Notes under the pieces: generated by a model | Database searches by the model: none | What the model was told of the DNA's origin: nothing | The model's input: the letters and a program-made list of their open reading frames with translations, nothing else | Assembly: GCA_020853025.1 (NCBI GenBank) | Contig: JADYZP010000033.1 | Location: 1-54,135 of the forward strand | Length of the DNA stretch: 54,135 nucleotides | Direction: 5' to 3' | Source of the DNA: Burkholderiales bacterium | GTDB lineage: Bacteria; Pseudomonadota; Gammaproteobacteria; Burkholderiales; Casimicrobiaceae | Program-made: the position numbers and the translations under genes | In this document: piece after piece, positions 33,629 to 41,480 of the stretch | Numbering within the stretch: position 1 is the stretch's first letter | How the letters are laid out: each line of letters begins with the position of its first letter

Positions 33629-36154
33629 ATGGAACGCGCGCTCGACTTCGAAGTGCGGCGTCCGCAAAGTCTCGCCGAGGCGGCGGCGTTGCTCGCCACG
33701 CTGCCCGGAGCGCGCGCCCTCGCCGGCGGCACCGATCTCGTGCCCAACCTGCGCCGCGGCATCGAGCGGCCGCCGGTTCTGGTCGACCTTTGCGCCGTCC
33801 AGGACTTCGATGCCATTGCCGTCGACGTCGACGGCGCGATGGTGCTGGGCGCCGGCGTCACACTGGCGCGGATCGCCGCCGACGCGCGCATCGGTGCCGC
33901 GTATCCGGTGCTGGCGCAGGCGGCGCGCGCCGTCGCCGGACCCGGTCATCGCAACGCCGCAACCTTGGGCGGCAACCTGTGCGTCGACACGCGCTGCGTG
34001 TTCTACAACCAGAGCGAGTGGTGGCGCTCGGCCAACGGCTACTGCCTGAAGCGCGGCGGTGAGGTCTGCCACGTGGCGCCGCAGGGCAAGCGCTGCCATG
34101 CGGCGTTCTGCGGTGACGTCGCACCTGCCTTGCTGGCGCTGGACCCGAGCATTGAGATCGTCGCCGGGCACGGAGCGAGGCGGACCGCGCTGGCCGAACT
34201 GTACCGCGACGACGGCGCGCTCCACCTCACGCTCGCCCGCGGCGAAGTCGTCGCCCGCGTGCTGGTTCCGAATGCGTCCGGCGCGCTCGCCTCGGGTTAC
34301 CGGAAGGCACGCGTGCGCGGCGCGATGGACTTCCCGCTGGCCGGTGTGGCGATGGCGCTGGCGGTTGCCGACGGTGGGCTCGCGCGCCTGCGTGTCGCGC
34401 TGACCGGCACCAATGTACGGCCATTGTTGCTCGAGGGCACCGACGCGCTGCTCGGGCGCCCGGTCGACGACGAAACGCTGACACTGCTCGGCAAGCTGGT
34501 GGGGAAGCAGGTGAGCCCGATGCGGACGACGGTCACGCAGGCGAACTATCGCCGGCAGGTCGCGACCGCGCTGGCCCGCCGGCTGCTGCGCGAGCTCTTC
34601 GATGCGTATCCCGGCGCCGCTTTGCGGCCTCGGAGCACCGAGCCGGCGGCCACGCTTGCGGCCGAACCTGCGTCGCCCACGCTGGCGACCGCGAAGAACG
34701 CCGCCGCCGTGTTGCTCGGCACCGGCGACTCGGGGCGCACCGCGCTGATCTGTGCCAACCAACGTCTAAGCTACGCGCAATTGCGCGACCAGGTTGCGCG
34801 CGCCGCCAGCGCGCTGCGGCGGCACGGGATCGGCCGCGGCGACCGCGTCGCCGTCAGGCTGCCGGACGGCATCGCGTGGGTCAGCGCCATGCTCGGAGCG
34901 ATGTGGGCGGGTGGCGTCGCCGTCGGCGTCAATCCGCGCATTGCCGACGACGAGTGGCGCTCGATCCTGGGCGACGCGGACTTCCGCTGCATCATCGCGC
35001 AAGCGCACGTCGATACGCCGGCTGCGTATCGCGACCGGGAAATTCTGGAGGACGCCTGGCTGCGCGAAGTCGCGGCCGCGGCGCCCATGCTGCCCGAAGC
35101 GATGGACGCTGCCGCACCGGCGCTGTGGACGCATTCGTCCGGCACCTCGGGCAGGTCGAAGGCGGTCATTCACCCGCATCGCTTCGCGGACCGGATCGAA
35201 GTCGTCGGCGCCGAAACCTTGGGCATCACCGCAGCCGACACGCTGTATGCGAGTTCGAAGCTTTTTTTCGCGTATCCGCAGGCCAACGCGCTCTACACCG
35301 GACTGAAGCTCGGCGCGACGGTCGTTCTCGATGCGGGCTGGCCGACCGCGTCGAGCGTGGCCGCGACGATCGCGGCGCAGAGGCCGACCGTACTGTTTTC
35401 CGTGCCCTCGCTGTACCGGAACCTGCTGAAAGAGGGTCATGCGCGCGGGCTTGCGGGGAACGGCCTGCGCGTGAGCGTGTCTGCGGGCGAGGCCTTGTCC
35501 GACAGCCTGCGCGACGAATGGCGCCGGCAGACCGGATTGACGCTGGTCGACGGCTTTGGCGCGTCGGAGACGCTGATCCTGGTGCTGGTCGACCGTGGCG
35601 ACGGTGCCGGGGCCGTGCCGCCACCCGGGGTGTCGATCGAAGCTTTGCGCAGCGGCGACGATGCGGCACCGACGCGGATTCGGATTCGCGCACCGTCGCT
35701 CGCCATTGGCTATTGGCAGCGGCCCGGTGACGACGCGGTGAGTTTTGTCGATGGGGCGTTCTGCCCGGCGGACCTCTTCGAGCGCCAAGGCGACGGTGCG
35801 TGGCGCTTCGCCGGGCGCGAGGATTCGCTGGTGAAAATCCACGGACGCTGGATCGACCTGCTCGACCTCGAGGAGCGACTGGCATCGGCGGCTGCCGGCA
35901 TCGTCGAGGCGGCCGCGGTCTCGGTGCAGGATGCTGACGGCGTCGACGCGGTGGCGTTCTTCTACGTCACTGCGACGTCGGCCGGCGCAACGGCCGCGCC
36001 GGCCGACATCGCGGCGGCGCTTGCAGCGTTCGCGCAGACGCTGGCGCCCTTCCAGCGACCTCGCTTCCTCCACGCCGTTGCCGCGTTGCCGCGCACGGCG
36101 ACCGGCAAGCTGATCCGGCGCCAGCTGCGGGAGCTGCACCGGAGCTTCACTTGA
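33629..36154 (+). CDS. Fusion of 4-hydroxybenzoyl-CoA reductase beta subunit and an AMP-forming aryl-CoA ligase
   Basis: The single 841-residue frame has two enzymes. Residues 1-325 are HcrB: a FAD-binding domain (LAGGTDLVPN at 31-40, ATLGGN near 111) with the insertion specific to 4-hydroxybenzoyl-CoA reductase, whose [4Fe-4S] ligands here are C123, C139, C147 and C156, one residue off the Thauera numbering. A Pro/Ala linker follows (about 331-355). Residues 360-841 are an adenylate-forming ligase of the benzoate/hydroxybenzoate-CoA type, with THSSGTSGRSK at 501-511 and TGKLIR near the end. The fusion joins activation of 4-hydroxybenzoate to its reductive dehydroxylation. No stop or frameshift lies at the junction. 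Usually these are separate genes. Confidence 0.92.
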   Translation: MERALDFEVRRPQSLAEAAALLATLPGARALAGGTDLVPNLRRGIERPPVLVDLCAVQDFDAIAVDVDGAMVLGAGVTLARIAADARIGAAYPVLAQAARAVAGPGHRNAATLGGNLCVDTRCVFYNQSEWWRSANGYCLKRGGEVCHVAPQGKRCHAAFCGDVAPALLALDPSIEIVAGHGARRTALAELYRDDGALHLTLARGEVVARVLVPNASGALASGYRKARVRGAMDFPLAGVAMALAVADGGLARLRVALTGTNVRPLLLEGTDALLGRPVDDETLTLLGKLVGKQVSPMRTTVTQANYRRQVATALARRLLRELFDAYPGAALRPRSTEPAATLAAEPASPTLATAKNAAAVLLGTGDSGRTALICANQRLSYAQLRDQVARAASALRRHGIGRGDRVAVRLPDGIAWVSAMLGAMWAGGVAVGVNPRIADDEWRSILGDADFRCIIAQAHVDTPAAYRDREILEDAWLREVAAAAPMLPEAMDAAAPALWTHSSGTSGRSKAVIHPHRFADRIEVVGAETLGITAADTLYASSKLFFAYPQANALYTGLKLGATVVLDAGWPTASSVAATIAAQRPTVLFSVPSLYRNLLKEGHARGLAGNGLRVSVSAGEALSDSLRDEWRRQTGLTLVDGFGASETLILVLVDRGDGAGAVPPPGVSIEALRSGDDAAPTRIRIRAPSLAIGYWQRPGDDAVSFVDGAFCPADLFERQGDGAWRFAGREDSLVKIHGRWIDLLDLEERLASAAAGIVEAAAVSVQDADGVDAVAFFYVTATSAGATAAPADIAAALAAFAQTLAPFQRPRFLHAVAALPRTATGKLIRRQLRELHRSFT

Positions 36155-36168
36155 TGCGCCGCGCGTGC

Positions 36169-36195
36169 CGCGCCATGCGCCACTGACATGGCGCG
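36169..36195. repeat. Inverted repeat between the hcrB-ligase gene and the hydratase gene
   Basis: CGCGCCATG and CATGGCGCG form a perfect 9-bp stem around a nine-base loop, in the 68-base gap. It may be an RNA hairpin or a protein site. It has no T run, so it is not a standard terminator. Confidence 0.5.
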
Positions 36196-36222
36196 CGCAG
36201 ACGACGGCTGCGAGACGCGTCA

Positions 36223-37035
36223 ATGCCGTCCGTGACGCTCCCGGCATCGACGCCACCGACCCTTGTTGCCGAGCGAGACGGCCGTATCCTCGTCGCCACC
36301 TTGTCGCGACCGCCGGTCAACGCGCTCGACGAAGACCTGCTGGAGCGACTCGAAGCGCTGGTCGCGCAAGTCTGCGCCGATCCCGATATCGCCGTGCTGC
36401 GCCTGCGCAGCGGGCAGGATGTCTTTTGCGCGGGCGCGGACTTGGCTTTGATGCAGCGCTGCTTCGCGGATGCCGAAGGGCGCGCGGCGATGCTGGACAT
36501 CGTGCGGCGAATGCAGCGACTGTTCGCCAGCCTCGAGGCGGCCCCGGTCGTCACGCTGGCGGAAGTGGGCGGCGCGGCGCTGGGCGGCGGCCTGGAACTC
36601 GCCCTCGCCTGCGACCTGCGCGTCGCCGCCGACGACGCGACGCTGGGACTTCCCGAGGCGCGACTCGGGCTGTTGCCTGCGGCGGGCGGCACACAGCGGC
36701 TGACGCGGTTGTGCGGCGAAGGTGTCGCCAGGCGGCTGATTCTCGGCGCCGAGATTGTCGACGGCATCGAGGCGCAGCGGCTCGGCCTCGTGCAATGGGC
36801 GCGTCCGCGCGCCGAACTGGCCGAGTGGACGCGCGCGCTCGCGGCGCGCATCGCCGCAATGCCGCGTGCGGCGCTCGCTGCGGGCAAGGCCTGCGTCCAC
36901 GCGGCGAACGACGCGTCGCGCGACGGCTATGCGCTCGAACTCGCAGCGACGCAAGCGCTGTACGACGACCCCGAGTCGCAGCGCCGCGTCGCCGAGTTCC
37001 TGGCGCATCGATCACGGCGGTTGACTGGCAACTGA
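36223..37035 (+). CDS. Enoyl-CoA hydratase/isomerase family protein
   Basis: The 270-residue crotonase-fold protein has the oxyanion-hole segments SGQDVFCAGADLALM and GGAALGGGLELALACD, and the catalytic-loop LPEARLGLLPAAGGTQRL with Glu. It could act in beta-oxidation-like steps after ring reduction, or as a ring hydratase or hydrolase. The sequence alone does not say which. The first 14 residues precede a typical VAERDGRILVATLSRPPVNALD start. It ends the hcr group. Confidence 0.88.
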   Translation: MPSVTLPASTPPTLVAERDGRILVATLSRPPVNALDEDLLERLEALVAQVCADPDIAVLRLRSGQDVFCAGADLALMQRCFADAEGRAAMLDIVRRMQRLFASLEAAPVVTLAEVGGAALGGGLELALACDLRVAADDATLGLPEARLGLLPAAGGTQRLTRLCGEGVARRLILGAEIVDGIEAQRLGLVQWARPRAELAEWTRALAARIAAMPRAALAAGKACVHAANDASRDGYALELAATQALYDDPESQRRVAEFLAHRSRRLTGN

Positions 37036-37323
37036 GGTCGACCGATAAAGGCGCCCCGCGCCTCGCACGCGTGCTGTGGAACGACCCCGCCACCGGTGTC
37101 ATGCGCCACATGCCGACGCGGGCTATCAGATTGCTATCGACTGCGCCCGCGAGCACGAGCTCAAACTGCCTGCGATCCCTTTGACCGGTCGCCGGGAGTG
37201 CTGCCGGTCCGCCACAGGCGTGCGATCCGGCACGCGTCTTGCGGGTAGTGATGAACGTGAGATACGCTGCCGGCCTGAGTCACACTCGGACCTCACTGGA
37301 ATAGCCCGAGCGGTCCAGAAGCG
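37036..37323. other. 288-base spacer with no recognised gene
   Basis: Between the hydratase and marR genes I see no conserved coding pattern on either strand. It should hold the marR promoter, but no convincing -35/-10 pair, TTCAA-type palindrome or FNR box is visible. Confidence 0.5.
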
Positions 37324-37803
37324 ATGGATCAGCACAGCGACCAGAAATTGCCTACCGCCGGCGCCGGACTCGACACGCGGGTCTGGCTTCGCATGCTCGC
37401 CTGCAGCAACCTGATCGAGGGCGAGCTGCGCAACCGGTTGCGCGAGGAATTCGACACCACCCTGGCGCGCTTCGACGTACTTGCGCAGATCGCCCGGCCG
37501 CCGGCCGAGCCGACGATGAGCGAGCTGTCGCAGCGGCTGATGGTCACCAAGGGCAACGTGACCGACGTGATCGGCCGTCTCGAGGCTGAACAGCTGGTGG
37601 TGCGACGGCGTGACCTCGTGGACGCCCGCATTCTGCGCGTTCGCCTCGCTCCCAAAGGGCGCCGCCTCGTCGCATCGATGATTCCGGCTCACGACGCCTG
37701 GCTCGCTGCGCTGCTGCACGAGTTCGATCGGGACGAACTGCGCCAGCTCCACGGGCTGCTCGGAAGGCTGCGCGCGACGCTGCAAGCCCACAGATCACGG
37801 TAA
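37324..37803 (+). CDS. MarR-family transcription regulator
   Basis: The 159-residue protein has the MarR dimer helices and winged helix (MSELSQRLMVTKGNVTDVIGRLE, then DLVDARILRVRLAPKGR, the wing with D.R). MarR proteins in aromatic degradation are usually repressors released by the aryl-CoA or free acid. The gene is followed by a 79-base gap holding a 20-bp palindrome before korA. A variant of the same palindrome lies before the Old Yellow Enzyme-like gene at 41481. This makes a small regulon likely. Confidence 0.92.
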   Translation: MDQHSDQKLPTAGAGLDTRVWLRMLACSNLIEGELRNRLREEFDTTLARFDVLAQIARPPAEPTMSELSQRLMVTKGNVTDVIGRLEAEQLVVRRRDLVDARILRVRLAPKGRRLVASMIPAHDAWLAALLHEFDRDELRQLHGLLGRLRATLQAHRSR

Positions 37804-37842
37804 CCGCCGCAGGCTTGTCAAGCGATCCGGAAGCGCGCATAC

Positions 37843-37862
37843 TTGGTTCAAGCTTAAACCAA
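37843..37862. promoter_or_regulatory. 20-bp palindrome, probable MarR operator
   Basis: TTGGTTCAAGCTTAAACCAA is a near-perfect inverted repeat 20 bases before the korA start codon and 40 bases after marR. It matches the site at 41437 in 15 of 20 positions, keeping TTCAA-n-CTT-n-AAC. Confidence 0.7.
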
Positions 37863-37882
37863 ATCCGCGAACCGAGGACGCG

Positions 37883-39730
37883 ATGTCTGAACAATCGACA
37901 ATGAGCCGGCCGCTCGCCGGAGGAAATGCCGCCGTCACCGGCGGCGCGTGTGGCGTGGACATCGCGATGTGCCTGGAACGCGGCATGGCAGCGAAGGCGG
38001 CGCCGGCGCGGCGAACGGCGTCGAGCGTGTCGGTCGCATTGGCGGGCAGCGGCGGCAGCGGCGTCATGACCGCCGGCACGCTGCTCCTGTCGGCGGCGGC
38101 GAAGGCCGGCTGGTACGGACTGATGGTGCGCACGAGCGGGCCGCAGATCCGCGGCGGCGAGGCGGCCGCGCTGGTGCGCCTGTCGCGCACGCCGGTCGAC
38201 ACGCTCGACGACCGCTTCGACCTGTTGCTCGCGATCGACTGGCGGAACATCAACCGCTTCGCCGACGAGATCCCGATCGGGGCGTCGTGTGTCGTGATCG
38301 GCGATCCCGACGAAGGCGAGGCGCCCGAGGTGTACAAGGCGACCGGCGCCCGCATGGTAGCGCGCCCGCTCAAGAAGACGGCGAAGGGTATTCCCGGGAG
38401 TTGGACCAACATGGTGGCGCTCGGGCTGGCGGGCGCGCTCGCCGGCGTGCCGCGCGACGCGCTCGAAGCGGCTGTGCGCGAATCGTGGAAGCGCTCATCC
38501 GATTCGCTCGCTGCGAACCTCGCGGCGCTCGCCGCCGGCATGGCCTCGGCGGCCGGTATCGAAGGCATGCCCACGCTCGTGCCGGGCGATGCGCCCGACG
38601 TGAAGCGCTGGCTCATCAGCGGCAACGAGGCCGCCGGCCTTGGCGCGATCCGCGGCGGCGTTCGCTTCGTCGCGGCATACCCGATCACGCCGGCGACCGA
38701 GATGCTCGAATGGATGGCGCCGGCGCTGACGAAGGTCGGCGGGACGCTGCTGCAGGCCGAGGACGAGCTCGCGTCCGTCAACATGATCATCGGCGCTTCG
38801 TACGGCGGCGTCCCTGCGCTCACCGCGACTGCGGGACCGGGCCTGTCGCTGATGACCGAAGGCATCGGGCTTGCGTGCAGTGCCGAGGTGCCCATCGTCG
38901 TCGTCGACGTCATGCGCGGCGGTCCGTCGACCGGCATTCCCGCGAAGAGCGAGCAGAGCGACCTCTCGTTCGCCGTCAACGGCTTGCACGGCGACGCGCC
39001 CCGGATCGTGCTCGCGCCGACGTCGATCGCCGACTGCCTCGCCACCACGCAATGGGCGGTCGAGCTCGCCGAGGCGACGCAGGCGCCGGCGATCGTGCTT
39101 TCCGACCAATTCATGGGACAGTCGCGCGCCGTCATCGAGCGGCCGTCCGACGTCGCGAGCCCGGCGCGCCGCCTCGTCGCCAAGGCGAACGCGCCCGACT
39201 ACAAGCGCTACCGCGACACCGGGTCCGGCGTGTCGCCGATGGCGATCCCCGGCACGCCGGGCATCGTCTACACCGCGGACGGCCTCGAGCACAGCGAGGC
39301 CGGCATCCCGAGCAGCCAGGTGCGCGACCACCGGCTGCAACTCGACAAGCGCGAGCGCAAGCTGATGCTGCACGACTACGGCTCGCGCTGGGCCGACGTC
39401 GAAGGCGGCGCCGAATGCGCCGTGATCACGTTCGGCTCGTCCACGGCGGCGGTGCGCGAAGCCGTCGCACGGCTCGCGGAGGAGGGTGTGAAACTGCGCC
39501 TGGTCGCGGTGCGGCTCCTCGCCCCGCTCGCGCCTGCGAAGCTCGACCAAGCGCTGCGCGGCGTCACCCGCGTGCTCGTCATCGAGCAGAACCACGGCGC
39601 GCAGCTGTTCCGCTATCTGCGCTCGCTTCACAACCTGCCCGGTACACCGGCGAGCTTCCATCGCCCTGGCCCGCTGCCGCTTCGCCCGGGCGAGATCGCG
39701 AGCGCCATCCTCGAATGGAGGGGACGATGA
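37883..39730 (+). CDS. korA: 2-Oxoacid:ferredoxin oxidoreductase, fused gamma-alpha subunit
   Basis: The 615-residue protein has the gamma domain (about 45-225: VSVALAGSGGSGVMTAG) followed by the alpha pyrimidine domain (GNEAAGLGAIRGG..AAYPITPATEMLEW) and a C-terminal domain. It pairs with KorB to decarboxylate a 2-oxoacid to acyl-CoA and reduce ferredoxin. In Thauera this activity on 2-oxoglutarate supplies benzoyl-CoA reductase; phenylglyoxylate is another possible substrate here. Residues 7-30 (MSRPLAGGNAAVTGG and on) are not part of the family. They copy the N-terminus of the SDR encoded at 40581, with its Rossmann glycines damaged. An ATG at 37883 after GAGGA is chosen. Confidence 0.9.
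   Translation: MSEQSTMSRPLAGGNAAVTGGACGVDIAMCLERGMAAKAAPARRTASSVSVALAGSGGSGVMTAGTLLLSAAAKAGWYGLMVRTSGPQIRGGEAAALVRLSRTPVDTLDDRFDLLLAIDWRNINRFADEIPIGASCVVIGDPDEGEAPEVYKATGARMVARPLKKTAKGIPGSWTNMVALGLAGALAGVPRDALEAAVRESWKRSSDSLAANLAALAAGMASAAGIEGMPTLVPGDAPDVKRWLISGNEAAGLGAIRGGVRFVAAYPITPATEMLEWMAPALTKVGGTLLQAEDELASVNMIIGASYGGVPALTATAGPGLSLMTEGIGLACSAEVPIVVVDVMRGGPSTGIPAKSEQSDLSFAVNGLHGDAPRIVLAPTSIADCLATTQWAVELAEATQAPAIVLSDQFMGQSRAVIERPSDVASPARRLVAKANAPDYKRYRDTGSGVSPMAIPGTPGIVYTADGLEHSEAGIPSSQVRDHRLQLDKRERKLMLHDYGSRWADVEGGAECAVITFGSSTAAVREAVARLAEEGVKLRLVAVRLLAPLAPAKLDQALRGVTRVLVIEQNHGAQLFRYLRSLHNLPGTPASFHRPGPLPLRPGEIASAILEWRGR
37901..37970. repeat. Partial copy of the SDR gene start inside korA
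   Basis: These 70 bases match 40581-40650 at 55 positions without gaps, including the first ten bases and an unbroken run of 13 (GCCGCCGTCACCG). The copy is in frame in korA, so it is translated as a foreign N-terminal extension. Confidence 0.85.
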
Positions 39731-40584
39731 ACGACGTGGCGACGATGAACAAAGGCGCGAGTTGCTCGCCGCCGCTGACGCACGCGAGCTACAAGTCGAG
39801 CTACAAGCCGATCTGGTGCCCGGGCTGCGGCGACTACTCGGTGCTGTCGTCGGTCACGAAGGCCTTCGCGAAGGTCGGCGTGCCGCCGCACCGGATCGCA
39901 GTCGTGTCGGGCATCGGCTGCTCGTCGCGCATTCCTGCGTACACGTCGTGCTACGGCTTTCACGGCGTGCACGGACGCTCGCTCGCCGCGGCGACCGGCC
40001 TCAAGGTCGCGCGGCCCGATCTCACGGTGCTGGTCGCGAGCGGCGACGGCGACGGCTACTCGATCGGCGGCAACCATTTCCTGCACGCGTGCCGGCGCAA
40101 CGTGGACCTCACGTACATCGTGATGGATAACCACGTCTACGGCATGACCAAGGGCCAGCCGTCGCCAACCACCGAGCCCGACTGGGACAGCAAGCTCTCG
40201 CCCGGCGGCACCGGCCTGCGGCCGTTCCATCCGCTGGTGATCGCGCTCGCCTCGGGTGCCAACTTCGTCGCGCGGGCGTTCTCAGGTGACCCGAACGGCA
40301 CGGCGGACATCATCGCCGAAGCGATCCGCCACCCGGGCTTCTCGTTCGTCGAGATCCTGAGTCCGTGCGTGACCTTCCGCCCCGAGCAACGCGAATGGAA
40401 GCAGCTCGCGCATCCCGCGCAGGTCGGGACGACCGACGATCCGGCCCGCGCCGCTCGCTACATCATGACCGACGACGGCTTCAACACCGGCGTGCTCTAC
40501 GCCGGCAGGCGCGCACCGTATCCGCTGGACCGTCCCGACGCCCGCGATGACGTAACCACCCTCAAAGAGGAGTTCGCGCTATGA
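39727..40584 (+). CDS. korB: 2-Oxoacid:ferredoxin oxidoreductase, beta subunit
   Basis: The 285-residue protein has the thiamine diphosphate binding domain: WCPGCGDYSVL near the start, SGIGCSSRIP, GDGDGYSIGGNH for the Mg/diphosphate site, and MDNHVYGMTKGQPSPT. There is no ferredoxin domain of its own. It overlaps korA (ATGA) and the SDR gene (ATGA), so all three are co-translated. The conserved C..C pair in the N-terminal motif and one later Cys could hold the [4Fe-4S] cluster known in this subunit type. Confidence 0.93.
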   Translation: MNDVATMNKGASCSPPLTHASYKSSYKPIWCPGCGDYSVLSSVTKAFAKVGVPPHRIAVVSGIGCSSRIPAYTSCYGFHGVHGRSLAAATGLKVARPDLTVLVASGDGDGYSIGGNHFLHACRRNVDLTYIVMDNHVYGMTKGQPSPTTEPDWDSKLSPGGTGLRPFHPLVIALASGANFVARAFSGDPNGTADIIAEAIRHPGFSFVEILSPCVTFRPEQREWKQLAHPAQVGTTDDPARAARYIMTDDGFNTGVLYAGRRAPYPLDRPDARDDVTTLKEEFAL

Positions 40585-41366
40585 GCCGGCCGCTTGCCGG
40601 CAAGCACGCCGCCGTCACCGGCGGCGGGCGCGGCCTGGGCGTCGCGATCGCGGCTGCGCTCGCTGCGCGCGGCGCGACGGTCTCGCTGCTGGGGCGCACC
40701 GCGAAGACGCTCGATGCGGCCGCGCAGAGGATCGCGAGCGAGCACGGTACGGCGGTTGGCTCGGCGTTCGCCGACATCGCCGACGAGAAGTCGATCACCG
40801 ACGCGATCGCCGCGTGCGCCGCCGAGCGCGGCCCGGTAACTGTGCTCGTGAACAACGCGGGGATCGCGGTCTCCGCGCCGTTCCTGAAGAGCGACGCCCG
40901 GCTCTGGCGCGAGGTGCTCGACGTCGACCTGATGGGCGCCGTGTACGCAACGCGTGCCGCGCTACCCGGAATGCTTGCGGCAGGTTGGGGGCGCGTGGTC
41001 AACGTCGCGTCCACCGCAGGCTTGACCGGGATGGCGTACGTCACCGCCTACTGCGCGGCGAAGCACGCGCTGGTCGGCTTCACGCGCGCGTTGGCCATGG
41101 AGACCGCGCGCAAGGGCATTACGGTCAATGCGATCTGCCCGGGGTATTCGGACACGGACATCGTCGGCGAGGCGCTGAAGAACATTGTGGCCAAGACGGG
41201 CATGTCACGCGACGAGGCGCTGGCGAACCTTGTGGCCCACAACCCTCAAGGGCGATTGATCGCCCCGGACGAGGTCGGGGAGGCGGTCGCGTGGCTGTGC
41301 GGCGCGGGTGCCGGGTCGGTGACGGGGCAGAGCATCGTCCTCGCGGGCGGCGAACTGATGCCGTAA
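40581..41366 (+). CDS. Short-chain dehydrogenase/reductase
   Basis: The 261-residue classical SDR has the cofactor motif TGGGRGLG, NNAG, the catalytic Ser (VASTAGLTGM) and YCAAK, and the post-catalytic PGYSDTDIV. It is likely to be an NAD-dependent hydroxyacyl-CoA dehydrogenase in the oxidation steps after ring reduction, judged only from context. It overlaps the korB stop. Its first 70 bases recur inside korA. Confidence 0.92.
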   Translation: MSRPLAGKHAAVTGGGRGLGVAIAAALAARGATVSLLGRTAKTLDAAAQRIASEHGTAVGSAFADIADEKSITDAIAACAAERGPVTVLVNNAGIAVSAPFLKSDARLWREVLDVDLMGAVYATRAALPGMLAAGWGRVVNVASTAGLTGMAYVTAYCAAKHALVGFTRALAMETARKGITVNAICPGYSDTDIVGEALKNIVAKTGMSRDEALANLVAHNPQGRLIAPDEVGEAVAWLCGAGAGSVTGQSIVLAGGELMP

Positions 41367-41388
41367 CGCGAGCGGTTTGCCGCCTCGC

Positions 41389-41402
41389 TTGATGTGGATC
41401 AA
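41389..41402. promoter_or_regulatory. Perfect FNR/Dnr box upstream of the OYE-like gene
   Basis: TTGATGTGGATCAA fits TTGAT-N4-ATCAA exactly. It lies 79 bases before the start of the Old Yellow Enzyme-like gene and 35 bases before the MarR-type palindrome. The unit appears to combine an anaerobic signal with an effector signal. Confidence 0.8.
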
Positions 41403-41436
41403 GCAGCAGAATTGCGCCGCGCACGAACTCGCTCAT

Positions 41437-41456
41437 ATGATTCAAACTTGAACTAA
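41437..41456. promoter_or_regulatory. Second MarR-type operator
   Basis: ATGATTCAAACTTGAACTAA matches the palindrome upstream of korA in 15 of 20 bases and has its own TTCAA-AC-TTGAA symmetry. It ends 24 bases before the start codon at 41481. Confidence 0.65.
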
Positions 41457-41480
41457 ACAGACCGGAAACGAAGCTCGAAG

